NCBI GenBank assembly: GCA_964650485.1
Contig: CAZYTX010000006.1
Coordinates: 1 to 64,000, forward strand
Length of the DNA: 64,000 bases
Direction of reading: 5' to 3'
DNA from: CAZYTX01 sp964650485
GTDB taxonomy: Bacteria > RBG-13-61-14 > DATKZS01
Under the pieces are notes generated by a model. It was not told where the DNA came from and ran no database searches. It saw only the letters and a program-made list of their open reading frames with translations. Positions 52,772 through 61,906 of the stretch are shown in pieces. Position 1 is the stretch's first letter. Every line of letters begins with the position of its first letter. The translations under genes were made by a program, and so were the position numbers.

Positions 52772-53704
52772 GTGCAAGGAGCTTACAATATAAAGAATGG
52801 AGGCCATTCCTTGGAACCGGACTTGACCGGGGAGAATGAAGAGACGAGGAAGTACCTGGTGTTCAAGGTGGGCAGGTTCTCCCTGGCCCTGCCCATTGAA
52901 TTCATTATAAAAGTGTACGATACGGACGGGCTTGCCCTGAGAAGACCCGGCTCAAGGGTGCTAGACATTTATCAGTTGACCGGAGCGCAGCCCAACGCCT
53001 CGCCCGGTTACTGGATAGAGATGGAGGCCGGGAACAGGCGCTATCATATACCGGTTGAAGACGTGGAAGAGATAAAGGAACTGAGTCTGGCCGTGCCCAT
53101 GCCCTACCCCCGGGCCCTGAAAAGACCGGAGACGCGCTACATGAAAAGGGTCTTCTTTGACGGCTTCAGGATGATAGTCGAGGTTGACCCCGAAAAGATA
53201 GACGAGACGGTGGAGGACTTGGGCAGGCTGGGGACCTCCGCAAAGAAGCGGCGTAAGGACGAAGAGAAGGTGCATGAAGAGGGGCCAGCCCCTAAAGCTC
53301 TTGCCCCATCGAAAAAGGTCCTCACCTTCGAGGCGGGAGCGGACGTCTTCGCAGTTGACATAGACGCGGTGCTCCAGATAATAGGCATGGATGAGATACA
53401 CCCGGTGCCGGCCGCCGGACAGAGAATAGAGGGCGTGATCTACTACTCTGACCAGGCCGTGCCCGTCGTCTCACCCGGGATGCTAAGAGAGCTCGGCAAG
53501 GGAGAGGGTGACGAATGGGAAGCGACCCTCATAATAATCGCGGAGACCAAAAAAGGCGCCGTGGGAGTGTCATGCAACCGCGTATTGAGGGTGGTTGAAA
53601 AAAACAGCGGCGAGCAGGAAAGCGCGATGAGCCATGGCGGTTCTTTTGAAGGAGCGCTTTATATAGAGCCGGACAAGCTGATCGAGGGAATCTCCGGGAA
53701 ATAA
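52772..53704 (+). CDS. tandem CheW-like domain protein
   Basis: A 310-residue protein with two CheW-like domains joined by a charged linker (KKRRKDEEKVHEEGPAPK). Domain 1 reads KYLVFKVGRFSLALPIEFII, domain 2 KKVLTFEAGADVFAVDIDAV with GVIYYSDQAVPVVS. CheW domains couple chemoreceptors to CheA. No receptor or kinase is in the window. The GTG at 52772 has AAGGGA 5 bp upstream. The next gene, a response regulator, starts 49 bp on, so they probably work together. Confidence 0.8.
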   Translation: MQGAYNIKNGGHSLEPDLTGENEETRKYLVFKVGRFSLALPIEFIIKVYDTDGLALRRPGSRVLDIYQLTGAQPNASPGYWIEMEAGNRRYHIPVEDVEEIKELSLAVPMPYPRALKRPETRYMKRVFFDGFRMIVEVDPEKIDETVEDLGRLGTSAKKRRKDEEKVHEEGPAPKALAPSKKVLTFEAGADVFAVDIDAVLQIIGMDEIHPVPAAGQRIEGVIYYSDQAVPVVSPGMLRELGKGEGDEWEATLIIIAETKKGAVGVSCNRVLRVVEKNSGEQESAMSHGGSFEGALYIEPDKLIEGISGK

Positions 53705-53753
53705 GTGAAGAAAACGCAAGACATGGAAATGGGCAAGGTAAAGGAGGCTTTTG

Positions 53754-55721
53754 ATGCCGAAAACAATATTGCTGGCAGACGATAGCATTACCATCCAGAA
53801 GGTGGTCAGGATCACCCTGGCGGACGGGGACTACGAGCTCATCACCGTGGACAACGGCGAGGAAGCGGTGGCCAAAGCCAAAGAGACAAGGCCGGACCTT
53901 GTGCTCGCCGACGTGGTAATGCCGGGAAAAGACGGATATCAGGTGTGCGAAGCCATAAAGTCAGACCCCGAAATAAAGAACACGCCCGTGGTACTGCTGG
54001 CAGGCAGCTTCGAGGGATTCGACGAGATGAAAGGTGCGCAGATAGGCGCGGACGGATACATTGTAAAGCCGTTCGAGTCCACCACCTTGATTACAAAGGT
54101 GGAGGAGGCCATATCCAGGGGCGCGGCAGCACCCGCGCCGGAAGCGGCCCCCGCTCCGCCACAGGCCGCACCAGAGGCCCCGGCCCCTCCTGCCGCGCCG
54201 CAGGCGGCCGCTCCTGAAAAGGAGTTGTTCGAAGAGCCGTCCCCGGCAGGCCCTCAACCGGCAGCGCCGACACCTCCCGGCGAGGACATTTTCGCCCCGC
54301 CCCAAGCTCCGGCGCCGCCAGAGCCGCCGCAAGCACAAGAGCCCTCTGCTGAAGACATGTTCGCAGCACCTGAGCAGCCCCCGGAGCCAGTGCCCCAGGC
54401 CGAGCCGGAAGAACTGTTCGGAGAACCCGAAGCGCCGCCCCAGGCCCCGGCGCCTGAACCTGACCTGTTTGCCGAGCCCGAGCCGCCGCCGGCAGAGGAA
54501 GCGCCACAGCAGCAGGCAGGGCCGGCTCCAGCCAGCGACGAAGACCTGTGGAGGCAGGCATCTTTCAGCCCCGCAGAGGAACCCGCTGCGGACGAGGCTG
54601 ACCTGTGGGACACCGCGCCACCTGAGCAGACGGCTCCCGAAGCTCCTGCGCCTGCGCCCGGCGAAGACGTTTGGGCAGGCGAACCCGAGGCCGTGCCCGA
54701 GCCGCCACGAGAGCCTTCCCCGGCAGCGGATATATGGGCGGAGCCACAGGCCCCGCAAGCAGGGCCGGCCGAGCCGCAGCAAGAGATGCCGGCTATACCC
54801 GACTCCACCATTCCCGGTGTGGAGGCCGGGGAGATACCCGAAGCGCCCGGCGCCGAGGAAGCCGGGCCGCCGCTCCAGCCGGAGCCGGAAGCTGAAGCCA
54901 TTGAAGTGGGAATGCCGGAACCCGGGGGCGCACCCGACCTGTTTGCAGAGCCCGCAGCCGAGGGTGTAGCAGAGGCGGAGACAGTGCCTTTAGCCCCCGG
55001 CCAGCCAGAGAGCGGGATACCGTTTGCCGAGGCTGCTGAACAAGACGTCTTGGAACCCGAGCCTGCCGCGGAAATGCCGCTCGAGTCCGAGGCTGCCGAG
55101 GACCTGTTTGCCGAACCCGCTACCGAGGTCGAGCCCGACTACGTTGCCGAGGGAGGAGATGAGCTGGAGGCGTATGCCGAGCCTGAACCTGCACCCGGGG
55201 AACTGGAGGGCATAGCCGAGCCCGAGGTTGTGGCAGAGACCATGCCCGGTCAGCCCCCGGAGGCTGAGGGTGTTCCCGAGGCTGAGCCTTATGCCGGGCC
55301 TTCCATGGAAGCCGAGCCATTCGCCCAGCCTTCGGAACAACCCGCGCCCGAGCCCGCGGCTCCCCCTGTTCCCGAGCCACAGCCAGCGCCAACGCCCGAG
55401 CCAGCGGCGCCCGAACCCACACCTTTCGAGCCCGCAGTTCCGGAACCGCCCAGCGCCCCGGAACCGACAGCACCCGAGCCCACGGCTGCACCGGAAGCCG
55501 CACCAGTGCCCGCTCCGGCCCGGCCTGCGGACCTGGGACCATCGGTGGAACAGGCCGCTGGCACCATCAGCGAGGCTGCCGCCAGCGGTGTGAGCAAGGA
55601 GGAGCTTTCCGGCATAATCCGGGACGTTCTGGAGAACGTTGTCTGGGAGGTTGTACCCGCGCTTGCCGAGGCCATGATAGAAGAGAGAATCCTTCAGATG
55701 GAGCAGTCCAAGAGCTCCTGA
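53754..55721 (+). CDS. response regulator with ~500-residue Pro/Ala/Glu linker and helical C-terminus
   Basis: A 655-residue protein. Residues 1-120 are a receiver domain: TILLADDS acidic pair, phosphoacceptor D53 in VLADVVMPG, conserved Thr/Ser region LLAGSF and the lysine in IVKPFES. Residues about 125-595 are disordered, rich in Pro, Ala and Glu, and contain about 11 short repeats of the type E/P/A-D-hydrophobic-F/W-A-E-P (EDIFAPP, EDMFAAP, PDLFAEP, EDLWRQA, ADIWAEP and others). The last 40 residues form a predicted helical module with WEVVPALAEAMIEERI, somewhat like polar scaffold C-termini. GGAGG sits 6 bp before ATG 53754. Output is probably by protein binding, not DNA binding. Confidence 0.85.
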   Translation: MPKTILLADDSITIQKVVRITLADGDYELITVDNGEEAVAKAKETRPDLVLADVVMPGKDGYQVCEAIKSDPEIKNTPVVLLAGSFEGFDEMKGAQIGADGYIVKPFESTTLITKVEEAISRGAAAPAPEAAPAPPQAAPEAPAPPAAPQAAAPEKELFEEPSPAGPQPAAPTPPGEDIFAPPQAPAPPEPPQAQEPSAEDMFAAPEQPPEPVPQAEPEELFGEPEAPPQAPAPEPDLFAEPEPPPAEEAPQQQAGPAPASDEDLWRQASFSPAEEPAADEADLWDTAPPEQTAPEAPAPAPGEDVWAGEPEAVPEPPREPSPAADIWAEPQAPQAGPAEPQQEMPAIPDSTIPGVEAGEIPEAPGAEEAGPPLQPEPEAEAIEVGMPEPGGAPDLFAEPAAEGVAEAETVPLAPGQPESGIPFAEAAEQDVLEPEPAAEMPLESEAAEDLFAEPATEVEPDYVAEGGDELEAYAEPEPAPGELEGIAEPEVVAETMPGQPPEAEGVPEAEPYAGPSMEAEPFAQPSEQPAPEPAAPPVPEPQPAPTPEPAAPEPTPFEPAVPEPPSAPEPTAPEPTAAPEAAPVPAPARPADLGPSVEQAAGTISEAAASGVSKEELSGIIRDVLENVVWEVVPALAEAMIEERILQMEQSKSS

Positions 55722-55747
55722 AAGCACGATCCACGATTTTTGTCGGC

Positions 55748-55771
55748 AAAGGGGATCAAGGATCCCCTTTT
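55748..55771 (+). terminator. rho-independent-type terminator after the response regulator
   Basis: A perfect 10-bp inverted repeat, AAAGGGGATC and GATCCCCTTT, with a 3-nt loop, followed by a short T stretch. It lies 26 bp after the response regulator stop and 28 bp before valS, so the two are probably separate transcription units. Confidence 0.6.
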
Positions 55772-55799
55772 CGCCGTATTAAAGAGGTGAAACCAGAAC

Positions 55800-58475
55800 A
55801 TGAGTGGGAAGCATTTGGAGCGCTTCTTTGACCACAAAAAGGCCGAGGGCAAATGGTATCAATACTGGGAGAAAAAAGGATACTTCAGGCCCGCGGACAA
55901 TAAGGGTGCGCACAACTACTGCATAGTCATACCCCCGCCAAACGTCACCGGCATACTGCACGAAGGGCATGCGCTCAACAACACCCTCCAGGACGTACTC
56001 ATCCGCTATCACCGCATGCTGGGCGAAAACGTGCTCTGGCAGCCGGGCACTGACCACGCCGGTATCTCCACCCAGTACGTGGTTGAGAAGGAGCTTGCTG
56101 CCGAGGGTGTGACCAAGGAAGAGCTCGGAAGGGAGGAGTTCCTGGAGAGGGTGTGGCAGTGGAAGGAGCAGAAGGGCGGCCACATCCTGAACCAGTTGAA
56201 AAGGCTGGGGGCGTCGTGCGACTGGTCCAGGGAGCGGTTCACCATGGACGAGGGGCTGTCCCGGGCCGTGCGCGAGGTGTTCGTAAGACTCTATGAAGAG
56301 GGTCTTATCTACCGGGGCGAGTACATGGTAAACTGGTGCCCACGGTGCGACACCGCGCTCTCCAACCTTGAGGTGGTGTTTCCCGAGGACCAACAGGAGC
56401 CCGGGAACCTCTACTACATCATGTACCCCTTTGTCGAGGGCCAGGGCGGGCTGACAGTGGCCACCACCCGGCCCGAGACTATGCTGGGCGACACCGCGGT
56501 GGCCATCAACCCGGAGGACGATAGGTACGGGCACGCCAGAGGCAGGAAGGTGAGGCTCCCGCTCACCGACCACGAGATACCGGTCATAGAAGACCCCTAC
56601 GTGGACGCCGAGTTCGGCACAGGAGCTCTAAAAATCACTCCCGGACACGACTTCAACGACTACGAGATAGGCAAGAAGCACGGGCTGCCCGCGCCCCGGG
56701 CAATAGACAGGAACGCGCACATGACCGACTACGTGCCCGAGAAGTACAGGGGCATGGACCGGTATGAGGCCAGGGAGGCCGTGGTGAAAGACCTCAAAGA
56801 GCAGGGCCTGCTCGAAAAGACCGAGCCTTACTCGCTCCTTGCCGGCAGGTGCTACCGGTGCAAGACCGTTGTCGAGCCTGCCGTAAGCACCCAGTGGTTC
56901 GTGAAGACCGGGCCGCTTGCAAGGCCGGCAATGGAAGCGGTGGAAGAGGAAAAAACAACCATCATACCAGAGTCGCAGAACAAAGAGTACATGAACTGGA
57001 TGGAAAACATAAGAGACTGGTGCATAAGCAGGCAGATATGGTGGGGGCACCAGATACCCGCGTGGCACTGCCGCGACTGCAACGAGTTCACGGTTAGCAG
57101 GATTGACCCCGACCGGTGCGCCCATTGCAAAAGCAAGAACATCGAGCAGGACCCGGACGTGCTGGACACATGGTTCTCGTCCGCGCTGTGGCCCTTTTCA
57201 ACACTGGGATGGCCCGATAAGACCCCGGAGCTTGAAAGCTTTTACCCCAACACCGCCATGGTCACCGGGTTCGACATACTGAAGTTCTGGGTGGCCAGGA
57301 TGATGATGATGGGCATCCACATCATGGGGGACGTGCCATTCACACACGTGTTCCTTCACGGCCTGGTAAGGGACGAGCTCGGGAGGAAGAAGTCCAAGAC
57401 CCTGCAGAACTTCGTGGACCCGCTCAAGCTGGTCGAGGAGTACGGCGCAGACGCGCTCCGCTTCACCCTGGGTATCGAGACCTACACCGGCAGGGACGTG
57501 AGGCTGGGCGAGCACAGGCTGATCGAGTCCAAGAAGTTCATCAACAAGGTGTGGAACGCATCCCGGTTCACGCTCCAGAACCTGGAAGGATTCATTCCCG
57601 GGGGAAAGGCCGAGGCCCGCTTCTCGCCAGCCGACCGCTGGATATTGAGCCGGCTGCAAAAGGCGGCCCGGGAGGCGGCCCGGAACCTCGAAGCTTTCAG
57701 GTTCCACGAGTACGCCGACGCCGTGTACCACTTCATATGGGACGAGCTGTGCGACTGGTACATCGAGTGGTCCAAGTCGGCGCTTTACAACCCCGAGACA
57801 GAGGCGCACAAGAGGGGGGCGCAGGAGACCCTGGTAACGGCGCTCTCCGGGGCCTTGAAGCTCCTGCACCCGCTCATGCCTTTTGTGACCGAGGAGATAT
57901 ACCAGGCGCTCCCAGGGGAGGGCGAGTCAATCATGGTTGAGATGTTCCCCCAGGCTGACCCGGAAAAGGAGGACCAGAAACTTGAAGAGAGAATGGACGT
58001 AGTCAGGGAGGCGGTCATAACCATACGTAACCTCCGGAGCGAAAACCTGGTCCCGGCAAAGGCCCGGACCGACGTGACCCTCATACCCGACGATGAAAGT
58101 ACCCGGGCGGACCTTGCCTCGCTTGCGGGATACATCATGAGCCCTCCACAGGTGCAGGTAAAGGAGCTTGTGGTCGCCGATCCCGGCGCAGAACCAGAGA
58201 GGAAAGCCGTGACCAGGAGGTGCGGCCCGGTTATCGTGTGCCTGGAGGTGGCCGGACTGGTGGACCCCGCGGAAGAGATAAAAAGGATCGAGAAGCAGTT
58301 GAACAAGCTGGACTCCGAGCTTGAGAAGGTGCTAGCAAAGCTCGAGAACCGGCGCTTCATTGAGAAGGCGCCCGGCCAGGAGGTGGAGAAGCAGAGGAGG
58401 ATCGAGGCCGAGCTCAAGGCGAAGAGGAGCACCCTGGTCGAGACCAGGCAGAGGATGCAGGCTCTTATCGAGTGA
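55800..58475 (+). CDS. valS: valine--tRNA ligase
   Basis: An 891-residue class I tRNA synthetase charging tRNA-Val with editing. The HIGH-type motif is GILHEGHALNN, the editing domain has VATTRPETMLGDTAVAI, and the zinc-like cysteines and DVLDTWFSSALWPFSTLGW follow. The KMSKS position reads GRKKSKTLQNFVDP, a KKSKT variant. The C-terminal coiled-coil arm (AEEIKRIEKQLNKLDSELEK) is present, so the gene is full length. It is preceded by a terminator and stands alone. Confidence 0.95.
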   Translation: MSGKHLERFFDHKKAEGKWYQYWEKKGYFRPADNKGAHNYCIVIPPPNVTGILHEGHALNNTLQDVLIRYHRMLGENVLWQPGTDHAGISTQYVVEKELAAEGVTKEELGREEFLERVWQWKEQKGGHILNQLKRLGASCDWSRERFTMDEGLSRAVREVFVRLYEEGLIYRGEYMVNWCPRCDTALSNLEVVFPEDQQEPGNLYYIMYPFVEGQGGLTVATTRPETMLGDTAVAINPEDDRYGHARGRKVRLPLTDHEIPVIEDPYVDAEFGTGALKITPGHDFNDYEIGKKHGLPAPRAIDRNAHMTDYVPEKYRGMDRYEAREAVVKDLKEQGLLEKTEPYSLLAGRCYRCKTVVEPAVSTQWFVKTGPLARPAMEAVEEEKTTIIPESQNKEYMNWMENIRDWCISRQIWWGHQIPAWHCRDCNEFTVSRIDPDRCAHCKSKNIEQDPDVLDTWFSSALWPFSTLGWPDKTPELESFYPNTAMVTGFDILKFWVARMMMMGIHIMGDVPFTHVFLHGLVRDELGRKKSKTLQNFVDPLKLVEEYGADALRFTLGIETYTGRDVRLGEHRLIESKKFINKVWNASRFTLQNLEGFIPGGKAEARFSPADRWILSRLQKAAREAARNLEAFRFHEYADAVYHFIWDELCDWYIEWSKSALYNPETEAHKRGAQETLVTALSGALKLLHPLMPFVTEEIYQALPGEGESIMVEMFPQADPEKEDQKLEERMDVVREAVITIRNLRSENLVPAKARTDVTLIPDDESTRADLASLAGYIMSPPQVQVKELVVADPGAEPERKAVTRRCGPVIVCLEVAGLVDPAEEIKRIEKQLNKLDSELEKVLAKLENRRFIEKAPGQEVEKQRRIEAELKAKRSTLVETRQRMQALIE

Positions 58476-58859
58476 TCTTGCGCCGTGCTTATTGACATGC
58501 TAAAACCAGAGATTAGATTATTGGTTGACGGAGGGGTGGCGCATACGGTTCCTTGGAACCGTGCCTGCCTGTGCGTGTACGAACGCAGACAGGTGCGCAG
58601 ACCCGAAGGGGCTGCAGGTGCAAAACCCAAAACTCATTGCTCAACGGGTAACACACATAAGCTTGCTATGTGTGCGACCGAAGGGAGTAGGTTGTGCAGG
58701 AAGGAGCAAAAGGGTATTGGAAAAGGTCTGAAGAAGTGTACATGACCTGCTCGCTCCGCTCGCCCACGTAGCTGAAGCTACGTGGGTTACATACTGTCGG
58801 TTGGAGGGTCTTTCGCTGATTATGCTTGGTGCAATTAATCCTGCAGAAGGAGGAAAAGA
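58476..58859. other. 384-bp structured intergenic region, no gene seen
   Basis: Four hairpins lie between valS and gap: 58546-58561 (CGGTTCC/GGAACCG, loop TT), 58564-58593 (CCTGCCTGTGCGT with ACGCAGACAGG), 58652-58674 (CACACATA/TATGTGTG) and 58763-58786 (CCCACGTAGCT/AGCTACGTGGG, loop GA). A short open frame at 58485-58745 looks spurious. No promoter for gap is clear. It may be a small structured RNA or a decayed repeat element. Confidence 0.5.
58763..58786. repeat. perfect 11-bp palindromic hairpin
   Basis: CCCACGTAGCT, GA, AGCTACGTGGG: 11 bp of perfect complementarity with a 2-nt loop, 74 bp before the gap start. It lacks a T-run. It might stop valS-side transcription or act as a regulatory or repeat element. 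Confidence 0.55.
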
Positions 58860-59861
58860 ATGGGAATAGAGGTAGGTATTAACGGGTTCGGAAGGATAGG
58901 GAGGTGCTTCCTCCGGGCCGCGTGGGGCTCGGACGTTGAGGTCGCGGGCATAAACGACCTGGTTGGCGCGGACACCTTGGCGCACCTTTTGAAGTACGAC
59001 TCGGTGCACGGCACCTGGGACAAGGACGTAAAAGCCGGTGACGGGAAGATCATTGTGGAGGGCAAGGACATAAAGGTCACCGCCTTGAAGGAGCCTGAGA
59101 AGCTGCCATGGAAGGACCTGGGAGTGCAGGTGGCTATCGAGGCCACCGGCATATTCAGGAAGGCATCCCAGGCGAAGCTGCACCTTGACGCCGGGGCAAA
59201 CAACGTGGTCATCACCGCGCCCGCGGACTCCAAGGACCCGGGCGACATCACCCTGGTGCTGGGAATAAACGACGACCAGCTAGACCCCAAGAAGCACAAG
59301 ATCATATCAAACGGCTCATGCACCACCAACTGCCTGGCGCCCATCGCCAAGGTGATAAACGACAACTTCAAGATAAAGCACGGGCTCATGACAACCATAC
59401 ACTCCTACACCAATGACCAGCGCATCCTCGACCTCCCGCACAAGGACATGAGAAGGGCCAGGGCAGCCGCGGTGAACCAGATACCCACTACCACCGGAGC
59501 GGCCAAGGCCATCGGCCTGGTAATACCCGAGCTGGAGGGCAAACTAAACGGCATGGCCATACGCGTGCCCACTCCCAACGTGTCCCTGGTGGACCTGGTC
59601 ACCGAGGTGGAGAAGGAGACCAGCGCCGAGAAGGTGAACGAGGCCTTCAAGAAAGCGGCCGAGAACGACCTCAAAGGAATACTGGGGGTGAGTGAGGAGC
59701 CGCTGGTGTCAGGCGACTTCAACGGCAACCCCCTCTCATCCATTGTGGACGCGGGCAACACGTACGTCGTGGACAAGACCATGGTAAAGGCGCTCTCCTG
59801 GTACGACAACGAGTGGGGGTTCTCAAACCGGTTGGTGGACCTTTGTAAAAAACTCGGTTGA
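58860..59861 (+). CDS. gap: glyceraldehyde-3-phosphate dehydrogenase
   Basis: A 333-residue type I phosphorylating GAPDH. The N-terminal INGFGRIGR Rossmann motif is followed by GINDL, whose aspartate suggests NAD preference. The catalytic cysteine lies in SNGSCTTNCLAPI and the second histidine in LMTTIHSYTNDQ. WYDNEWGFSNRLVDL is the C-terminal signature. AAGGAGG precedes the ATG. It leads the glycolytic run gap-pgk-tpiA. Confidence 0.96.
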   Translation: MGIEVGINGFGRIGRCFLRAAWGSDVEVAGINDLVGADTLAHLLKYDSVHGTWDKDVKAGDGKIIVEGKDIKVTALKEPEKLPWKDLGVQVAIEATGIFRKASQAKLHLDAGANNVVITAPADSKDPGDITLVLGINDDQLDPKKHKIISNGSCTTNCLAPIAKVINDNFKIKHGLMTTIHSYTNDQRILDLPHKDMRRARAAAVNQIPTTTGAAKAIGLVIPELEGKLNGMAIRVPTPNVSLVDLVTEVEKETSAEKVNEAFKKAAENDLKGILGVSEEPLVSGDFNGNPLSSIVDAGNTYVVDKTMVKALSWYDNEWGFSNRLVDLCKKLG

Positions 59862-59915
59862 GAAAAAAGATGTGCACAGGAACGCCGCCGTGCGGCGCGC
59901 GGGACAGGAGTTAAA

Positions 59916-61103
59916 GTGGCCGTAAAGATCATTGACCAGGTGCCCATAACCGGCAGGCGCGTTTTTATCAGGGTGGACTTCAACGTGCCCCTTGACGGGT
60001 CCACCGGACAGGTCGCGGACGACACCAGGATAAAGGCGGCCCTGCCCACCATAAACTACGCGCTCGAGCAGAACGCCAGGGTCATACTGGCCTCGCATCT
60101 TGGCAGGCCCAAGGGCAAGAGGGCGCCCGAGCTCTCGCTTATGCCCGTGGCCGAGAGGCTCCGGGACATACTGGACCGGGAGGTGGTCTTCCCGGACGAC
60201 TGCATCGGCAGCGGGGTGAAGAAGAACATTGCGGACCTGCCCCAGGGCGGGGTGATACTGCTGGAGAACCTGCGCTTCCATCCCGAGGAGGAGGACAACG
60301 ACCCTTACTTCGCCGAGAAGCTGGCCTCCCATTGCGACGTGTACGTGAACGACGCATTCGGCGCGGCACACCGGGCACACGCCAGCACCGAGGGCATGGC
60401 CCCGCACGTAAAGGAGAGGGCCGCGGGTTTTCTGATGAAGCGGGAGCTGGATTTCCTGGGCAAGCTGCTCGAGTCCCCGGAAAAGCCCTTCATCGCCGTG
60501 CTGGGAGGGGCCAAGGTCTCGGACAAGCTGGGGGTGATCGAAAACCTCATAAAGAAGGTTGACAGCATCCTCATATGCGGGGCCATGGCCTACACCTTCC
60601 TGAGAGCCATGGACATACAAGTCGGCGAAAGCAAGGTGGAGGAAGACAAGGTAAAGACCGCGGCCAGGCTGCTTGAGCGGGCCAAGACCTTTAACGTGCC
60701 CTTGGAGCTGCCGCTTGACCACGTGGTCGCGGAGAAGCTCGACAAAGGCGCGGACACGCAGGTGGTCCCCCGGGACCAGATACCGGATGGAATGACGGCC
60801 CTGGACATCGGGCCGAAGACGGTCGAGAAGTACGTAGAGATTATCAAGGGCGCAAAGACCGTGTTCTGGAACGGGCCCGCGGGGGCGTTCGAGGTTGAGC
60901 CCTTTGACAGGGGCACCGTGGCCGTTGCCGAGGCCGTGGCCGGGTCCGGCGCGGTGAGCGTCATAGGCGGGGGCGACTCGGTGTCAGCGGTGCAGAAGGC
61001 GGGGGTGAGCGAGAAGATCTCTCACATCTCCACCGGCGGAGGGGCCTCGCTCGAGTTCCTGGAGGGGAGGAAGCTGCCTGGCCTGGCGGCCCTGGAGTCA
61101 TAG
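59916..61103 (+). CDS. pgk: phosphoglycerate kinase
   Basis: A 395-residue PGK. Signatures are RRVFIRVDFNVPLD near the N-terminus, SHLGRPKG, VNDAFGAAHRAHAST, the hinge VLGGAKVSDKLGVI, and the nucleotide end VFWNGPAGAFEVEPFD and VIGGGDSVSAV, HISTGGGASLEFL. GTG 59916 is used, with CAGGAG upstream. It lies 54 bp after gap and 16 bp before tpiA. Confidence 0.96.
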   Translation: MAVKIIDQVPITGRRVFIRVDFNVPLDGSTGQVADDTRIKAALPTINYALEQNARVILASHLGRPKGKRAPELSLMPVAERLRDILDREVVFPDDCIGSGVKKNIADLPQGGVILLENLRFHPEEEDNDPYFAEKLASHCDVYVNDAFGAAHRAHASTEGMAPHVKERAAGFLMKRELDFLGKLLESPEKPFIAVLGGAKVSDKLGVIENLIKKVDSILICGAMAYTFLRAMDIQVGESKVEEDKVKTAARLLERAKTFNVPLELPLDHVVAEKLDKGADTQVVPRDQIPDGMTALDIGPKTVEKYVEIIKGAKTVFWNGPAGAFEVEPFDRGTVAVAEAVAGSGAVSVIGGGDSVSAVQKAGVSEKISHISTGGGASLEFLEGRKLPGLAALES

Positions 61104-61119
61104 TTTGAAGGAGGACCGG

Positions 61120-61872
61120 ATGAGAAAGCCTTTCATGGCCGGTAACTGGAAGATGAACCTGATCTCTGACGAGGCTGCGGCTTTGGCCAAGGCGGTGAAG
61201 GAGGCTGCTGCGGACGCGGACGTGGAAGTGGGCATAGCGCCGGTGTTCACTGTGATACCGAAGGTGGCCGAGGTGCTGGAGGGCTCTTCCGTGCGGCTCA
61301 TGGCCCAGAACATGCACTGGGAGGACAAGGGAGCGTTCACAGGCGAGGTCTCGGCCGCCATGATAAAGGACGCGGGCGCCACCCACGTGATAATAGGCCA
61401 CTCGGAGCGCAGGCAGTTGTTCGGCGAGACCGACGAGGGCGTGAACAAGAAGCTGCGAGCCGCCTTCACCCACGGGCTTTATCCCATCATGTGCATAGGC
61501 GAGACGCTTTCGGAGCGGGAGGCTGAGAAGACCTTTGACGTGCTCGACACCCAGCTCTCCGGCGGACTGTCCGGTATCGAGAAGGAGAGAGCGAAAAACC
61601 TGGTCATAGCCTACGAGCCTGTGTGGGCCATCGGCACGGGCAAGACCGCAACGCCGGACCAGGCACAGGAGGCTCACGCATACATCCGTAAGCGCCTTGC
61701 CCAAGCATTTGACCGGGACACCGCGGACGCGGTCCGCATCCAGTACGGGGGAAGCGTAAAACCGGAGAACGTGCGCGAGCTGATGGAAAAGCAGGATATA
61801 GACGGGGCCCTTGTGGGAGGGGCCTCGCTCAAGGCGGAGAGCTTCGCGGCCATAGTGCGGTTCAACAAGTAA
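61120..61872 (+). CDS. tpiA: triosephosphate isomerase
   Basis: A 250-residue TIM. KPFMAGNWKMN begins the protein with the catalytic lysine; the electrophile histidine is in VIIGHSERRQLFGE; the base glutamate is in VIAYEPVWAIGTGKTATP. The phosphate loop is IQYGGSVKPEN. ATG 61120 has GGAGG 5 bp upstream; an upstream TTG would add a few residues. It ends the glycolytic operon. Confidence 0.96.
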   Translation: MRKPFMAGNWKMNLISDEAAALAKAVKEAAADADVEVGIAPVFTVIPKVAEVLEGSSVRLMAQNMHWEDKGAFTGEVSAAMIKDAGATHVIIGHSERRQLFGETDEGVNKKLRAAFTHGLYPIMCIGETLSEREAEKTFDVLDTQLSGGLSGIEKERAKNLVIAYEPVWAIGTGKTATPDQAQEAHAYIRKRLAQAFDRDTADAVRIQYGGSVKPENVRELMEKQDIDGALVGGASLKAESFAAIVRFNK

Positions 61873-61906
61873 GAGCTTCTTGAAAAAGGCCGGATAGAAG
61901 GCGGGA

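Noticed and set aside
54253..55727. Minus-strand frames of over 200 codons opposite the response regulator
   Set aside because: They mirror the Pro/Ala/Glu codon bias of the real gene and show only low-complexity Gly/Ser/Arg sequence.
58500..58740. Group II intron fragment
   Set aside because: GTGCG and several hairpins recall intron parts, but no domain V consensus or reverse transcriptase is present.
58485..58745. 86-residue open frame between valS and gap
   Set aside because: It crosses several hairpins, lacks a ribosome site and shows no recognisable domain; the region looks like structured non-coding DNA.
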